Assembly: GCF_009764265.1 (NCBI RefSeq)
Contig: NZ_RWIR01000048.1
Span: forward strand, 1-58,033
DNA from: Pseudomonas sp. PB101
GTDB lineage: Bacteria > Pseudomonadota > Gammaproteobacteria > Pseudomonadales > Pseudomonadaceae
Length of the DNA stretch: 58,033 bases
Reading direction: 5' to 3'
Part shown: positions 18,181-27,523 of the stretch, in pieces
How positions within the stretch are numbered: the first letter of the stretch is position 1
How the letters are laid out: each line of letters begins with the position of its first letter
Program-made: the position numbers and the translations under genes
Notes under the pieces: generated by a model
Database searches by the model: none
What the model was told of the DNA's origin: nothing
What the model saw: the letters and a program-made list of their open reading frames with translations, nothing else

Positions 18181-19586
18181 TATTGAACCTCCAGAGTGGC
18201 TTTATTCAGATTGTTCACCGGCACTGGCTCGGCAGTGAGGTGCTGCGCGCTGACGGTTTGCGTCGGTACGCTGTTGTTGAGTGCTTCGAGGCGGATCAGG
18301 CGGTTGTTGACGAAGCCGAACAGGGTGTAGCCGACGATGGTGGCCACGCCGCCCAGCATCAGCGCCTGCTCACCGGAGCTGTACAGCGCCAGGTAGCTGT
18401 AGGCCGCCGCGATCAGGGCGATGACGTTGGTCGCCAGTGCCTTGCCTTCCGGCACGTTGGAGACTTTCTGCATGGTCATCAGTGAGGCCATGGACAGGAT
18501 GTACGGCACAAGGTTGGTCACCACCGCGAGGTTGACCAGGGTGTCGAACTGTTTGCTCAGGTCGGGACTGATGGTCAGCAGGGCCAGCGCGGTCTGTGCC
18601 GCCAGCAGCACCAGCATGCCGACAATCGGCGTTCCCGCTTTGTTGCCCTTGGCGAAGATCGACAGGAAGTAGCCGGTGTCGGCCGAGCTTTTGTACACCT
18701 GGGCGATGGTGAACTGCCAACCCAGCAGCGAACCGATGCAGGCCAGCACCATGGCCGCCATCACGATGTCGCCGACCATCGGGGTGAACATCTTGGCGAA
18801 CACCAGGCCGAACGGCGCGGTGGATGCGACCAGCTCTTCGTTGCCGACGATGCCGAAGATCACGTTGGTGGAGACGATGTAGATCACCGCCGCACCCAGG
18901 GTGCCGCCCAGCACCGCGATCGGTACGTTGCGCTCAGGGTTTTCCACCGCGTCGGTGTTGGCACAAGCCGATTCCAGGCCGAGGAAGGCCCACAGGGTAA
19001 TGGCCACCGAGGCGCCTGCCGCTTCGAACCAGCCTTTGTCGTGAGGGTTCCAGCCAGCGGCGTAGACACTGCTGTCGAACCAGAACCAGCCAATGGTGGA
19101 CACCAGTACCACCGGTGCAATCACACCCCAGACCGTCACCGCGCCGATACGCCCGGTAATGCTCGCGCCGCCGAAGTTGGCGAAGGTGGTGATCCACAAC
19201 AGGGCAATAGTGGCCAGGCCTACTTGCAGCGAATCAAGTTTTATCCCGAACAACACCTGAATATAGCCGACCGCGGTAATACTGATCGCCACGTTGGCAA
19301 TCAACAGCGAGAGGCCATAGGTGTAGTTGGTGATGTAGTTACCTGCTTTACCGAAGGTGTATTCGGCGTAACCGCCCATGCCGCCGGTCTTGCGGCTGAG
19401 CATCCCGCATCGCGCAAAGGCGTAGGCCAGAGCGAGGGAGCCGGTGGCCGTTATCAGCCAGGAGAGGATTGAAATCGCACCGACTTCCGCGAGTTTAGTC
19501 GGTAGCAGGATAATTCCTGAGCCCAACATGTTGACGGCGGTCAACATTGTCAGTTGCCCCACACTCATTTTCTTTGCGACTGACAT
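18180..19586 (-). CDS. Amino acid-polyamine antiporter, APC family (468 aa)
   Basis: Inner-membrane carrier with about twelve hydrophobic segments, close to the PotE/CadB/ArcD-like basic amino acid-polyamine exchangers. The N-terminus has the family motif NMLGSGIILLPTKLAEVG, and the GLESACANTDAVENPERNVPIA segment is typical. It would exchange lysine for cadaverine with the co-transcribed decarboxylase, giving acid resistance or lysine catabolism. The gene is translationally coupled to ldcA. Promoters for this operon should lie in 19587-19769. Confidence 0.9.
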   Translation of the reverse strand: MSVAKKMSVGQLTMLTAVNMLGSGIILLPTKLAEVGAISILSWLITATGSLALAYAFARCGMLSRKTGGMGGYAEYTFGKAGNYITNYTYGLSLLIANVAISITAVGYIQVLFGIKLDSLQVGLATIALLWITTFANFGGASITGRIGAVTVWGVIAPVVLVSTIGWFWFDSSVYAAGWNPHDKGWFEAAGASVAITLWAFLGLESACANTDAVENPERNVPIAVLGGTLGAAVIYIVSTNVIFGIVGNEELVASTAPFGLVFAKMFTPMVGDIVMAAMVLACIGSLLGWQFTIAQVYKSSADTGYFLSIFAKGNKAGTPIVGMLVLLAAQTALALLTISPDLSKQFDTLVNLAVVTNLVPYILSMASLMTMQKVSNVPEGKALATNVIALIAAAYSYLALYSSGEQALMLGGVATIVGYTLFGFVNNRLIRLEALNNSVPTQTVSAQHLTAEPVPVNNLNKATLEVQ

Positions 19587-19769
19587 TCCGTTGCCTCACT
19601 TAGTTGGCGATTGAGAACCTTAGCTATAGCAAAGGTTTGAGAACTCGCAAGAAATAGGCGAACCCCACCGCGCTTTTTCATTTATTTGCAGAAAAGGCAG
19701 GATGCTGGCCCCCAAATTTCCAGGTTCTCTGCAAAATTACTTTGTTTTCAGTTGGTTAGATAGGTCGAA

Positions 19770-20099
19770 ATGCGCAAGATATGGATCGCGTTAATCCCGC
19801 TAATAGTTGCGGGCATAGGCAACTCGGCTCAAGCAAAAGAATTAGCCGCCAATGATCAGTACATGTGCAGTTGGGGCGCAGGCACCGCTGCAAGGGCACA
19901 GGAACTCAAGCTTTCAGGCGTTTCCCTGTACGCCGCACGGCAGAAAATCCAGGCCTACAAGTTCGCCAAAACCTGGATGCGCATGATGGCACTTGGCATT
20001 ACAGAGCAAACTTATGACAGTCCGTCGCGATTGAAACCGACCGCCGTGCGGCAGAGCTTTCATGAGGACTGCGTCAGGTACAAGTTGGCACGTAAATAA
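19770..20099 (+). CDS. Small exported protein, unknown function (109 aa)
   Basis: Not recognised. A Sec signal peptide (WIALIPLIVAGIGNSAQA) is followed by a basic mature chain of about 87 residues with two cysteines (YMCSWG and EDCVRY). The ribosome site (TAGGTC) is weak. The surrounding DNA is AT-richer than average. It is divergent from the ldc operon and has its own promoter region. Confidence 0.65.
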   Translation: MRKIWIALIPLIVAGIGNSAQAKELAANDQYMCSWGAGTAARAQELKLSGVSLYAARQKIQAYKFAKTWMRMMALGITEQTYDSPSRLKPTAVRQSFHEDCVRYKLARK

Positions 20100-20222
20100 A
20101 CAAGGGGCGGGCGCCGGTCGGATCGACCACGGCGCATGGCTGTGACGACTATATTGATTGACCATCCCGGCAATCGGATGGGGTGTAAAACCGGTTTCTT
20201 ACAACTCAATCAGGAGGTCACC

Positions 20223-20639
20223 ATGAGCCAGATCGATAAAGTGTTGTACACCGCCCAGACCCACACCACCGGCGGGCGTGACGGCGCCGCCCGCAGTTCC
20301 GACGGGATCCTCGACGTGAAGCTGTCGTCGCCGGGCGCGGGGGGCGGCGGTACCAACCCCGAGCAACTGTTCGCTGCCGGATGGTCAGCCTGTTTCATCG
20401 GCGCCATGCAGGTGGCGGCCAGGGAAATGAAAGTGGCGTTGCCCAAGGATGTCGCCGTCGATGCCGAAGTCGACCTGGGCACCAATGAAGGCGGCTACCT
20501 GCTGCAGGCGCGGCTCAATGTCAGCCTGCCGGGGCTGGATCGTGAAACCGCACAGAAAATTGTCGACACCGGGCACCAGTACTGCCCGTATTCGAAGGCC
20601 ACGCGCAACAACATCAACGTCGTGCTCAAGCTGGTTTGA
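20223..20639 (+). CDS. ohr: Organic hydroperoxide resistance protein Ohr (138 aa)
   Basis: Thiol peroxidase of the OsmC/Ohr family that reduces organic and fatty-acid hydroperoxides in the cytoplasm. Both redox cysteines are present: Cys57 (WSACFIG) and Cys121 (QYCPYSKA). The N-terminus YTAQTHTTGGRDG is diagnostic for Ohr. The open frame begins at 20136, but the strong AGGAGGTCACC site points to the ATG at 20223. No ohrR repressor gene is adjacent in the window. Confidence 0.95.
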   Translation: MSQIDKVLYTAQTHTTGGRDGAARSSDGILDVKLSSPGAGGGGTNPEQLFAAGWSACFIGAMQVAAREMKVALPKDVAVDAEVDLGTNEGGYLLQARLNVSLPGLDRETAQKIVDTGHQYCPYSKATRNNINVVLKLV

Positions 20640-20660
20640 GTCGACGGGCGTTCACCATTT

Positions 20661-20745
20661 CTGTAGGAGCTGGCTTGCCAGCGATGGCGACCACGAGATC
20701 GGCGCAAGGCTCGAGGGCAAATCGCCGGCAAGCCGGCTCCTACAC
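20661..20745. repeat. REP inverted pair
   Basis: REP copies at about 20662-20685 and 20720-20744 between the convergent ohr and PCu(A)C genes. Confidence 0.9.
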
Positions 20746-20760
20746 GGTGTCACGCGTGCA

Positions 20761-21270
20761 TCAATTCATCTTGCTGTGATCGTGCGCCATCGAGCCGTGA
20801 TCCATGGTGCCGATCGCCTTGGCAACGGCCTCAACCTGAATCGACTCTTTCGCGCCGCTGGCGTTTTCCACGGTCAGGGTCAGCGGCACCTTGTCGCCTT
20901 CCTTGATCTGCCCCGTCAGGTTCATCAGCATGACGTGGTAGCCATTGGGATCGAAGCTCACCGCTTCACCGGCGGGCAGCGCGACGGACTGCACTTGCTG
21001 CATTTTCATGACGTCGTCTTTCATGCTCATTTCATGAATCTGCACCAGCCCGGCCACCGGCGTTTGCACGCTCAGCAGTTTGCTGTCGCTGCTCGCGGTG
21101 ACCGTCATGAAGGCGCCGCTCGACGGCTGGCCGGCTACGGTGGCGCGAACCCAGGCGTCGTCGACGCGGGTTTGTGCCGATACCGCAAAGGCCAGGCCGA
21201 TCAGGGACAAGCCCAGCGCCAGTTGCTTGCAGCGTTGAGCGATACGGCTTTTAACCTGTGGGGCATTCAT
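20761..21270 (-). CDS. Periplasmic copper chaperone PCu(A)C (169 aa)
   Basis: Periplasmic Cu(I) chaperone that helps load the CuA site of cytochrome oxidase. A signal peptide ends at VSAQ (about residue 33). The copper motif is exact: His79-X10-Met90-X21-His112-X-Met114. The C-terminus is an additional His/Met-rich tail (TMDHGSMAHDHSKMN). It begins one base after the stop of the SCO1 gene, forming a two-gene copper-delivery operon. Confidence 0.92.
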   Translation of the reverse strand: MNAPQVKSRIAQRCKQLALGLSLIGLAFAVSAQTRVDDAWVRATVAGQPSSGAFMTVTASSDSKLLSVQTPVAGLVQIHEMSMKDDVMKMQQVQSVALPAGEAVSFDPNGYHVMLMNLTGQIKEGDKVPLTLTVENASGAKESIQVEAVAKAIGTMDHGSMAHDHSKMN

Positions 21271-21271
21271 T

Positions 21272-21877
21272 TCAGCAAACCTCCATCACAGTGAGCAGGT
21301 CTTCTGCGCACTCTTTGGCCGTCAGGGACGCGGACAGGCCCAGGCGCAGATTGCCCCGGGAGTCGAAGACATAGCTTGTCGCGGTATGGGAGAGGGTATA
21401 GGTATCGCCGCTCGGGACTTTTTCAAAGAACACGCCGAATTCCTTGGCGGTCGCGGCGGTTTCTTCCAGGGTGCCGTACAGCGCTTCGAAACTCGGGTCG
21501 AATGCCTTGACGTACTTGTCGAGCAGTTCCGGGGTGTCGCGTTCAGGGTCCAGGGTAATGAAGACCACCTGCAACCTTTCGCCGTCGCGCCCCATCAGCT
21601 TCTTGGCCTGTGCGGCACGGGCCAGCGTGGTGGGGCAGACGGCCGGGCACTGGGTGAAACCGAAGAACACCATCGGCATCAGGCCGCGATAGCTGCCCAG
21701 CATGCGGGTTTCGCCCTCAGGGTTCTTGAGCTTGAAATTACGCCCCATGATCTTGTCGCTGAGATCTTTGCCGTACTGGAACGACAGCTTGCTGCTGCCG
21801 TCGCAACCGGCGAGCAGGCCCAGGCTCAACAGGCCCATGCCTTGCAGGACAGTTCGGCGGGTATACAAAGTACTCAT
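21272..21877 (-). CDS. SCO1/SenC-family copper protein (201 aa)
   Basis: Membrane-anchored thioredoxin-fold copper protein for cytochrome oxidase assembly. It has a lipoprotein signal (LLAGC, Cys25), the CPAVC motif (Cys77, Cys81) and the distal ligand His164 (LSHTATSY). The frame opens at 22075, but the lipoprotein signal fixes the start at ATG 21877 (21889 is a second possible ATG). The PCu(A)C gene follows after one base. Confidence 0.92.
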   Translation of the reverse strand: MSTLYTRRTVLQGMGLLSLGLLAGCDGSSKLSFQYGKDLSDKIMGRNFKLKNPEGETRMLGSYRGLMPMVFFGFTQCPAVCPTTLARAAQAKKLMGRDGERLQVVFITLDPERDTPELLDKYVKAFDPSFEALYGTLEETAATAKEFGVFFEKVPSGDTYTLSHTATSYVFDSRGNLRLGLSASLTAKECAEDLLTVMEVC

Positions 21878-22046
21878 GGAAAAAAGCATCCTGTTGAACA
21901 GGCTGAAACTGACAGCGTGGTGACTGTACAGACGAAAAAATCGTGGGGATGTTACCAAACTGTGCCGGTGGCGGAGGGGTGGATACGACCATTGGACCTT
22001 TGCTGCGGCGCGACATAGTGTCGCGCCATCGGGGTGAAAGTGCTCT

Positions 22047-22095
22047 TGTGGTGAGGGGGCAAGCCCCCTCACCACAGGCAGCCCCCCTCACCACA
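22047..22095. repeat. Perfect 14-bp inverted repeat plus half copy
   Basis: TGTGGTGAGGGGGC (22047-22060) pairs perfectly with 22063-22076, and a further half (CCCCCCTCACCACA) follows at 22082-22095. It lies just after the stop of the ChaN-like gene, so it could end the heme-transport transcript. It resembles a REP variant unlike the usual ones here. Confidence 0.7.
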
Positions 22096-22097
22096 AT

Positions 22098-22982
22098 TTA
22101 TCGACGCAAACTCGCGCAGTGATCCTGTTCCGGCTGCGCAGCGGTGTACCACACGTAATCGGCGCTCTGGGCGGTCACGGTCTTGCCCGCTTCCGCGAGG
22201 ATCAGCACGGCATTGCCCTCGCCGGCACCGAGGTCCTTGAGGTGCAATGGCACTCCCAGGTCCTTGCGCACGTGGAAGGCCCCGGCCAACAGCAACGCCG
22301 GTGTCGGCGCGGCCATCAGGCGCTCGGCCATGCGCCGGTCACGCTGTTGCTGCACGGCGAGCATGGCCGGCATCTGTGCTTCGGGCAACAGGCCGCAATG
22401 GGATTCGCGGATGTCCTCGAGCAAGGTCGCCTGTACCTGTCGGGTGGTGGACGCTTCACCGGTGAGCACCGGGCGCTGCTTGTAGATCTGCATGATCTGC
22501 GCGCGGTCCAGGTTCGCCGCCAGCAGCGGATAGGGTTGGCGCAGCGCGTAGGTGACGAGGGCGCCATACACGCTCCAGTCCCAATTGGCCTGCCAGGCCA
22601 GCGCCTTGAACGCATCGGCCGGTGGCTGTCCGGCGCGGGTCGCGGCTTGCGCGGCATCGACTTTGGTCTGTTGGTCGGGATTGAGCATTTCCATCAGCAG
22701 GCTGCCCTGGGCGCGTTGTGCCGCCAGCTCGCGCAGCAACCACAATTGCAGGGCATGGTGGTCCGGGTTGTCGTGTTGTTCACCGACCAGCACGCGCGGC
22801 GCCACGGCCAAGCGTTCGACCAGTTCCTGCGGGGTCAGCGTGCGACCGCTGGCCAGTTCGCGGATGACGCCAAGGTCGGCGTGATCGCGCCCTTGCGGGG
22901 CAATCGGCGCCGGGGGCGGCGTTACAGAATGGGTTTGGCAGGCAGCCAACAGGCTGAACGCACACAGCAACAGAAAGCGCAT
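22098..22982 (-). CDS. ChaN-family heme-associated lipoprotein (294 aa)
   Basis: Lipoprotein with lipobox LLAAC (Cys15) and the ChaN/Tiki-like fold (VLVGEQHDNPDHHALQLWLLREL, AGAFHVRKDLGVPLHL). ChaN homologues bind heme and follow heme ABC genes; in P. aeruginosa the equivalent is PhuW. The start ATG 22982 has AAGGAAAA upstream. It is the last gene of the three-gene heme-type ABC set. Confidence 0.85.
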   Translation of the reverse strand: MRFLLLCAFSLLAACQTHSVTPPPAPIAPQGRDHADLGVIRELASGRTLTPQELVERLAVAPRVLVGEQHDNPDHHALQLWLLRELAAQRAQGSLLMEMLNPDQQTKVDAAQAATRAGQPPADAFKALAWQANWDWSVYGALVTYALRQPYPLLAANLDRAQIMQIYKQRPVLTGEASTTRQVQATLLEDIRESHCGLLPEAQMPAMLAVQQQRDRRMAERLMAAPTPALLLAGAFHVRKDLGVPLHLKDLGAGEGNAVLILAEAGKTVTAQSADYVWYTAAQPEQDHCASLRR

Positions 22983-23038
22983 CGGTTTTCCTTGATAGAT
23001 AGAGACCCCCTCGATCAAGCAAGGAGGGGGGGGCGGTA

Positions 23039-23806
23039 TCAGCGCGCGATGATCAACGGATGGCCGCGTTCCGGATGCTGATGAATCAGCACCTCCAGGC
23101 CATAGACCGCCGCCAGCGCTTCGGCGGTCAGCACCTCTGCCGGTGGCCCGTAGGCGTGGGGCAGGCCTTGTTGCAGCAACAGCAGTTGATCGCAGTAGCG
23201 AGCAGCCAGATTGAGGTCGTGCAGGATCACCAGCACCGCGGCGCCGCGCTCGGCGAAGTCGCGCACGGCTTGCAGGATGGTGTGCTGGTGCAGCGGATCG
23301 AGCATCGACGTCGGCTCATCGAGCAGCAGGGTTTGCCCTGCGGCCCCCGGCCAGAGCTGAGCGAGCACCCGCGCCAGATGCACGCGCTGGCGTTCGCCGC
23401 CGGACAGGGCCAGGTAGCTGCGTCCGGCCAGATGCAGGGCGTCGGCGGCTTTTAACGCCTCTGCGACGATTTCGCCATCGCGCACGCGGCCGCTGGCGTG
23501 AGGCAAGCGCCCCATGCCCACGACTTCATTGACCGAGAAGGCAAAGTTCAGGCTGGAACTCTGCGGCAGCACGGCCAGGCGTTTCGCCCGTTCCTGTCCC
23601 GGCCAGTCGGCGAGCGGGCGTTCGTCGAGGCTGACCGTGCCTTCGCTGGTCGGCAATTCGCCGCACAAGGCTGCGAGCAGGGTGCTTTTGCCGGCGCCGT
23701 TCGGACCCAGCACGCCGAGCACTTGACCGGGGTGCAACTGGATATCGATGTTCGCCAGTACCGTGCGGTTGCCACGACGTACCAGCAGGTTGTTTGCCCG
23801 CAGCAT
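23039..23806 (-). CDS. hmuV: Heme ABC transporter ATPase, HmuV/PhuV-like (255 aa)
   Basis: Cytoplasmic ATPase of a heme (or siderophore) importer. Walker A is GPNGAGKST (34-42), the signature is LSGGERQRVHLARVLAQL, and Walker B is LLLDEPTSMLD. Its start overlaps the permease stop (ATGA at 23805-23808). Heme is preferred over cobalamin or siderophore because of the ChaN-like gene that follows. Confidence 0.9.
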   Translation of the reverse strand: MLRANNLLVRRGNRTVLANIDIQLHPGQVLGVLGPNGAGKSTLLAALCGELPTSEGTVSLDERPLADWPGQERAKRLAVLPQSSSLNFAFSVNEVVGMGRLPHASGRVRDGEIVAEALKAADALHLAGRSYLALSGGERQRVHLARVLAQLWPGAAGQTLLLDEPTSMLDPLHQHTILQAVRDFAERGAAVLVILHDLNLAARYCDQLLLLQQGLPHAYGPPAEVLTAEALAAVYGLEVLIHQHPERGHPLIIAR

Positions 23807-24843
23807 CAGGAACGTCCTCGTACCAGCAAATAAAGAAAGAACGGCGCGCCGATCAATGCCGTCACGATGCCGATCGGCAATTCAGCCGGCGCCAACAGCA
23901 GGCGCGCAGCCAGATCGGCCAGCAACAGCAGGCTGGCACCGGCCAGTAGCGACGCGGGCAGCAGCACCCGGTGATCCGGGCCGACCAGCAGACGCATCAG
24001 GTGCGGTACCACCAGGCCGATAAAACCGATGAGGCCGGCCGCCGCGACGGCCGCGCCGACGCCGAGCGCCGTGCACAGCACCAGCTCCAGCTTGATCCGT
24101 TCGATATCGAAGCCCAGGTGCCGGGCTTCGGATTCGCCCAGCAGCATGGCATTGAGTGCCGCAGCGCGACGTGGCAACCACAGCGCCACGCCCACGGTGA
24201 CGATCAGCAATGGCCACAGGCGTGGGTAACTGGCGCCGTTGAGGCTGCCCAGGTTCCAGAACGTCAGGGTGCGCAGGGTCGCGTCATCGGCCAGGTAGGT
24301 GAACAGCCCCACGCCGGCACCGGCCATGGCCGTCATCGCCACGCCCGCCAGGAGCATAGTGGCAACGTCGGTTTGCCCGTTGCGACGGCCGAAGCGATAC
24401 ACCACCGCCGTGACGATCAAGCCACCGCCGAAGGCGCAGAGCGACAGCAGATAAGGCTCGATGGCCGCTGGCACGCCGCCGAGCAGGCTGCCGCCGACGA
24501 TGGCGAGGGCCGCACCGAGTGCCGCACCGCCGGAAACGCCGACCAGGCCCGGATCGGCCAAGGGGTTGCGGAACAACCCCTGCATGGCCACGCCGGACAA
24601 CGCCAGTACCGAACCGACGGCGATGCCGAGCAGGCTGCGTGGCAGGCGAATCTGCCCGAGGATCAATTCCGCCTGTTGCGTGTCGCCACCGTCCAGCGGC
24701 AACCCGAGCAGACGCATCCCGGCCAGCAGGGTATCGCCCAGCGGCAGGCTGACCGGCCCGAGGGCCAGGGACAGCCAGAACACCAGCAGCAGCAACAACA
24801 GCAAAAAGATCAAGGTCGGACGCGGCCGAAAAATGGCCGTCAT
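23806..24843 (-). CDS. hmuU: Heme ABC transporter permease, HmuU/PhuU-like (345 aa)
   Basis: FecCD-type permease with about ten membrane segments and the ATPase-contact region GVAMQGLFRNPLADPGLVGVSGGAA-like motif at about residues 85-110. It is coupled to the ATPase gene by ATGA. The operon normally includes a periplasmic binding protein (HmuT/PhuT) immediately upstream; here only a 17-codon reading frame separates it from the divergent metE promoter. Confidence 0.9.
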   Translation of the reverse strand: MTAIFRPRPTLIFLLLLLLLVFWLSLALGPVSLPLGDTLLAGMRLLGLPLDGGDTQQAELILGQIRLPRSLLGIAVGSVLALSGVAMQGLFRNPLADPGLVGVSGGAALGAALAIVGGSLLGGVPAAIEPYLLSLCAFGGGLIVTAVVYRFGRRNGQTDVATMLLAGVAMTAMAGAGVGLFTYLADDATLRTLTFWNLGSLNGASYPRLWPLLIVTVGVALWLPRRAAALNAMLLGESEARHLGFDIERIKLELVLCTALGVGAAVAAAGLIGFIGLVVPHLMRLLVGPDHRVLLPASLLAGASLLLLADLAARLLLAPAELPIGIVTALIGAPFFLYLLVRGRS

Positions 24844-24893
24844 GGGTTGATCCCGGCGGTCCGGGCCCGGGCCGACAGTGTCTTGATACGCAT
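24840..24893 (-). CDS. 17-codon reading frame coupled to hmuU
   Basis: ATG at 24893 with an AAGGAATAATCCCG ribosome site begins a frame of 17 codons (MRIKTLSARARTAGINP). Its TGA stop overlaps the hmuU start (ATGA). It could be a leader peptide for translational coupling, or the fused ends of a deleted hmuT. No database support is available to me. Confidence 0.35.
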   Translation of the reverse strand: MRIKTLSARARTAGINP

Positions 24894-25117
24894 CGGGATT
24901 ATTCCTTGGCCGATCAGAGGGCGGCGATCATCGAATTATTCGTCGCGGGTGATGATGCCATCGACATCCGGCTTACGCACAGGTCATGGTCGGTCAACTT
25001 GCAACCCGTGTTGATTGATCATGAGGATAACTTGTGATCATCACGATTAAAATGAGTTTGTCTCACTCTTCGGTACTGTCGACAATGACTCCATTGAACG
25101 CATTGGAGTTATTTGAC

Positions 25118-27406
25118 ATGGCTTTGGCCCATTCCCTTGGATTTCCGCGCATTGGTCGCGACCGCGAACTGAAAAAGGCTCAAGAGGCGTTCTGGAAAGG
25201 CGAGCTCGACGAAGCTGGTCTGCGCGCCGTTGGCCGTGACCTGCGCAAGAGCCACTGGGACTTGCAGAAAAAGGCCGGCATCGAACTGTTGCCGGTCGGC
25301 GACTTCGCCTGGTACGACCAGGTCCTGACCCATTCGTTGATGTTCGGTGTGATCCCCGAGCGTTTCCGCCCGCACGATGGCAAGGCCAGCCTGCAAACCC
25401 TGTTCGGCATGGCCCGCGGTGTCAGCGACAGCTGCTGCGGCGGCGCGCACGCCCAGGAAATGACCAAGTGGTTCGACACCAACTATCACTACCTCGTGCC
25501 TGAATTCAGCGTCGACCAGCAGTTCCAGCTCGGCTGGGATCAACTCTTCGAAGAAGTCGAAGAAGCCCGCGCCCTGGGGCACAACGTCAAGCCGGTGATC
25601 ATCGGCCCGCTGACTTATCTGTGGCTGGGCAAGGCCAAGGGCGGCGAATTCGACAAGCTCGAATTGCTCGATCGCCTGCTGCCGCTGTACGGCCAGATCT
25701 TCCAGCGTCTCGCCGCACAAGGCGTTGAGTGGGTGCAGATCGACGAGCCGATCCTGGTCCTCGACCTGCCGCAAGACTGGAAAAACGCCTTTGAGCGCGC
25801 CTACAACCTGATTCAGCGCGACCCGCTGAAGAAACTGCTCGCGACCTACTTCGGTGGACTGGAAGAGAACCTGGGGCTGGCCGCCAACCTTCCGGTGGAC
25901 GGCCTGCACATCGACCTGGTGCGTGCGCCTGAACAGTTCCCGACCATTCTTGATCGGTTGCCGACCTATAAAGTGCTGTCGCTGGGCGTGGTCAACGGTC
26001 GCAACGTCTGGCGCTGTGACCTGGAAAACGCTTTGGCCACCTTGCAGCACGCTCATGAGCGTCTGGGTGATCGCCTGTGGGTGGCGCCATCGTGCTCGCT
26101 GCTGCACAGCCCGGTCGACCTGGGCCGTGAAGACAAGCTCGATGCCGAACTGAAAAGCTGGCTGGCGTTTGCCGTGCAGAAGTGTGAAGAAGTGGCGGTG
26201 CTGGCGCAGGCGGTCAACGACCCGGAAGCGCCGAAGGTGCTTGAAGCGCTCAGCCAAAGCCGTGCCGTACAGGCTGCCCGTGCGGCGTCGCCACGCATTC
26301 ACAAACCGGCTGTTCAGGCTCGTGTGGCCGCGATCAGCGCCAGGGACAGCCAGCGTCACTCGCTGTTTGCCCAGCGCATCGGCAAACAGCGCGCCGGTCT
26401 GAACCTGCCGCTGTTCCCGACCACCACCATCGGTTCGTTCCCGCAAACCGCGTCGATTCGTCTGGCCCGGCAGTCGTTCAAGCAAGGCAAGCTGAGCGAA
26501 GCCGAATACACCGAGGCGATGCACAGCGAGATCCGTCACGCCGTGCAAATCCAGGAGCGCCTGGGCCTGGACGTGCTGGTGCACGGTGAAGCCGAACGCA
26601 ACGACATGGTCGAATACTTCGCCGAGCAACTCGACGGCTACGTGTTCACCCGCTTCGGCTGGGTCCAGAGCTATGGTTCGCGCTGCGTGAAACCGGCGGT
26701 GATCTTCGGCGACCTGAGCCGTCCGAAAGCCATGACCGTGGAGTGGATCCGCTACGCCCAGGGCCTCACTGACAAAGTGATGAAGGGCATGCTGACCGGT
26801 CCCGTGACCATGCTGATGTGGTCGTTCCCGCGCGAAGACGTGAGCCGCGAAGTGCAGGCCCGGCAACTGGCCCTGGCGATCCGCGACGAAGTGGTCGACC
26901 TGGAAGCCGCCGGCATCAGGATCGTGCAGATCGACGAAGCCGCGTTCCGCGAAGGCCTGCCGCTACGCCAGGCGCAGTGGCAGCACTACCTGGACTGGGC
27001 GACCGAAGTGTTCCGCCTGTGCGCCTCTGGCGTGCGTGACGAAACCCAGATCCACACCCACATGTGCTACAGCGAGTTCAACGATGTGATCGAGTCCATC
27101 GCCGCCATGGATGCCGACGTGATCACCATCGAAACCTCGCGCTCGGACATGGAGTTGCTGGATGCGTTCGAAGCCTTCGCCTACCCCAACGAAATCGGCC
27201 CGGGCGTGTACGACATCCACTCGCCACGCGTGCCCGATTCCGCGGAAATGGCCGGCCTGCTGCGCAAGGCCGCCCAACGCATTCCCGCCGACCGCCTGTG
27301 GGTCAACCCGGACTGCGGCCTGAAAACCCGCGGCTGGCCGGAAACCGAAGCGGCGCTGGTGCACATGGTCAATGCGGCGCGCCAACTGCGCAAGGAATGG
27401 GCCTGA
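25118..27406 (+). CDS. metE: Cobalamin-independent methionine synthase (762 aa)
   Basis: Transfers a methyl group from 5-methyltetrahydropteroyltriglutamate to homocysteine. The N-terminal barrel starts with SLGFPRIGRDRELK. The C-terminal zinc site has His648 and Cys650 (HTHMCYSEF), Glu672 (TIETSRSD) and Cys733 (NPDCGLKTRGW). The frame is open from 25034, but the protein should start at ATG 25118 (GGAGTTATTTGAC before it). It is divergent from the heme ABC genes; the 224 bases between hold no other gene beyond the 17-codon frame. Confidence 0.96.
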   Translation: MALAHSLGFPRIGRDRELKKAQEAFWKGELDEAGLRAVGRDLRKSHWDLQKKAGIELLPVGDFAWYDQVLTHSLMFGVIPERFRPHDGKASLQTLFGMARGVSDSCCGGAHAQEMTKWFDTNYHYLVPEFSVDQQFQLGWDQLFEEVEEARALGHNVKPVIIGPLTYLWLGKAKGGEFDKLELLDRLLPLYGQIFQRLAAQGVEWVQIDEPILVLDLPQDWKNAFERAYNLIQRDPLKKLLATYFGGLEENLGLAANLPVDGLHIDLVRAPEQFPTILDRLPTYKVLSLGVVNGRNVWRCDLENALATLQHAHERLGDRLWVAPSCSLLHSPVDLGREDKLDAELKSWLAFAVQKCEEVAVLAQAVNDPEAPKVLEALSQSRAVQAARAASPRIHKPAVQARVAAISARDSQRHSLFAQRIGKQRAGLNLPLFPTTTIGSFPQTASIRLARQSFKQGKLSEAEYTEAMHSEIRHAVQIQERLGLDVLVHGEAERNDMVEYFAEQLDGYVFTRFGWVQSYGSRCVKPAVIFGDLSRPKAMTVEWIRYAQGLTDKVMKGMLTGPVTMLMWSFPREDVSREVQARQLALAIRDEVVDLEAAGIRIVQIDEAAFREGLPLRQAQWQHYLDWATEVFRLCASGVRDETQIHTHMCYSEFNDVIESIAAMDADVITIETSRSDMELLDAFEAFAYPNEIGPGVYDIHSPRVPDSAEMAGLLRKAAQRIPADRLWVNPDCGLKTRGWPETEAALVHMVNAARQLRKEWA

Positions 27407-27432
27407 CGGGTCGGTGGCTACACCACTGAAAC

Positions 27433-27523
27433 CTGTGGGAGCGAGCTTGCTCGCGATAGCGGTATGTCTGCGGCATCAATGCTGGATGTGCCGACGTCAT
27501 CGCCGGCAAGCCGGCTCCTACAG
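27433..27523. repeat. REP inverted pair overlapping a stop codon
   Basis: Copies near 27433-27457 and 27499-27523. The second supplies the TAG stop (27518-27520) of the minus-strand methyltransferase. Confidence 0.9.

Noticed and set aside
24894..25030. Fur box between metE and the heme ABC genes
   Set aside because: Stretches such as GAATAATTCGATGATCG only partly fit the 19-base consensus; not strong enough to claim.
24844..25117. Cobalamin riboswitch upstream of metE
   Set aside because: I see no B12-box-like sequence and the leader is too short for the fold.
25109..26866. 585-residue open frame opposite metE
   Set aside because: Antisense shadow; no ribosome site or domain and no cofactor motifs, while MetE has all zinc ligands.
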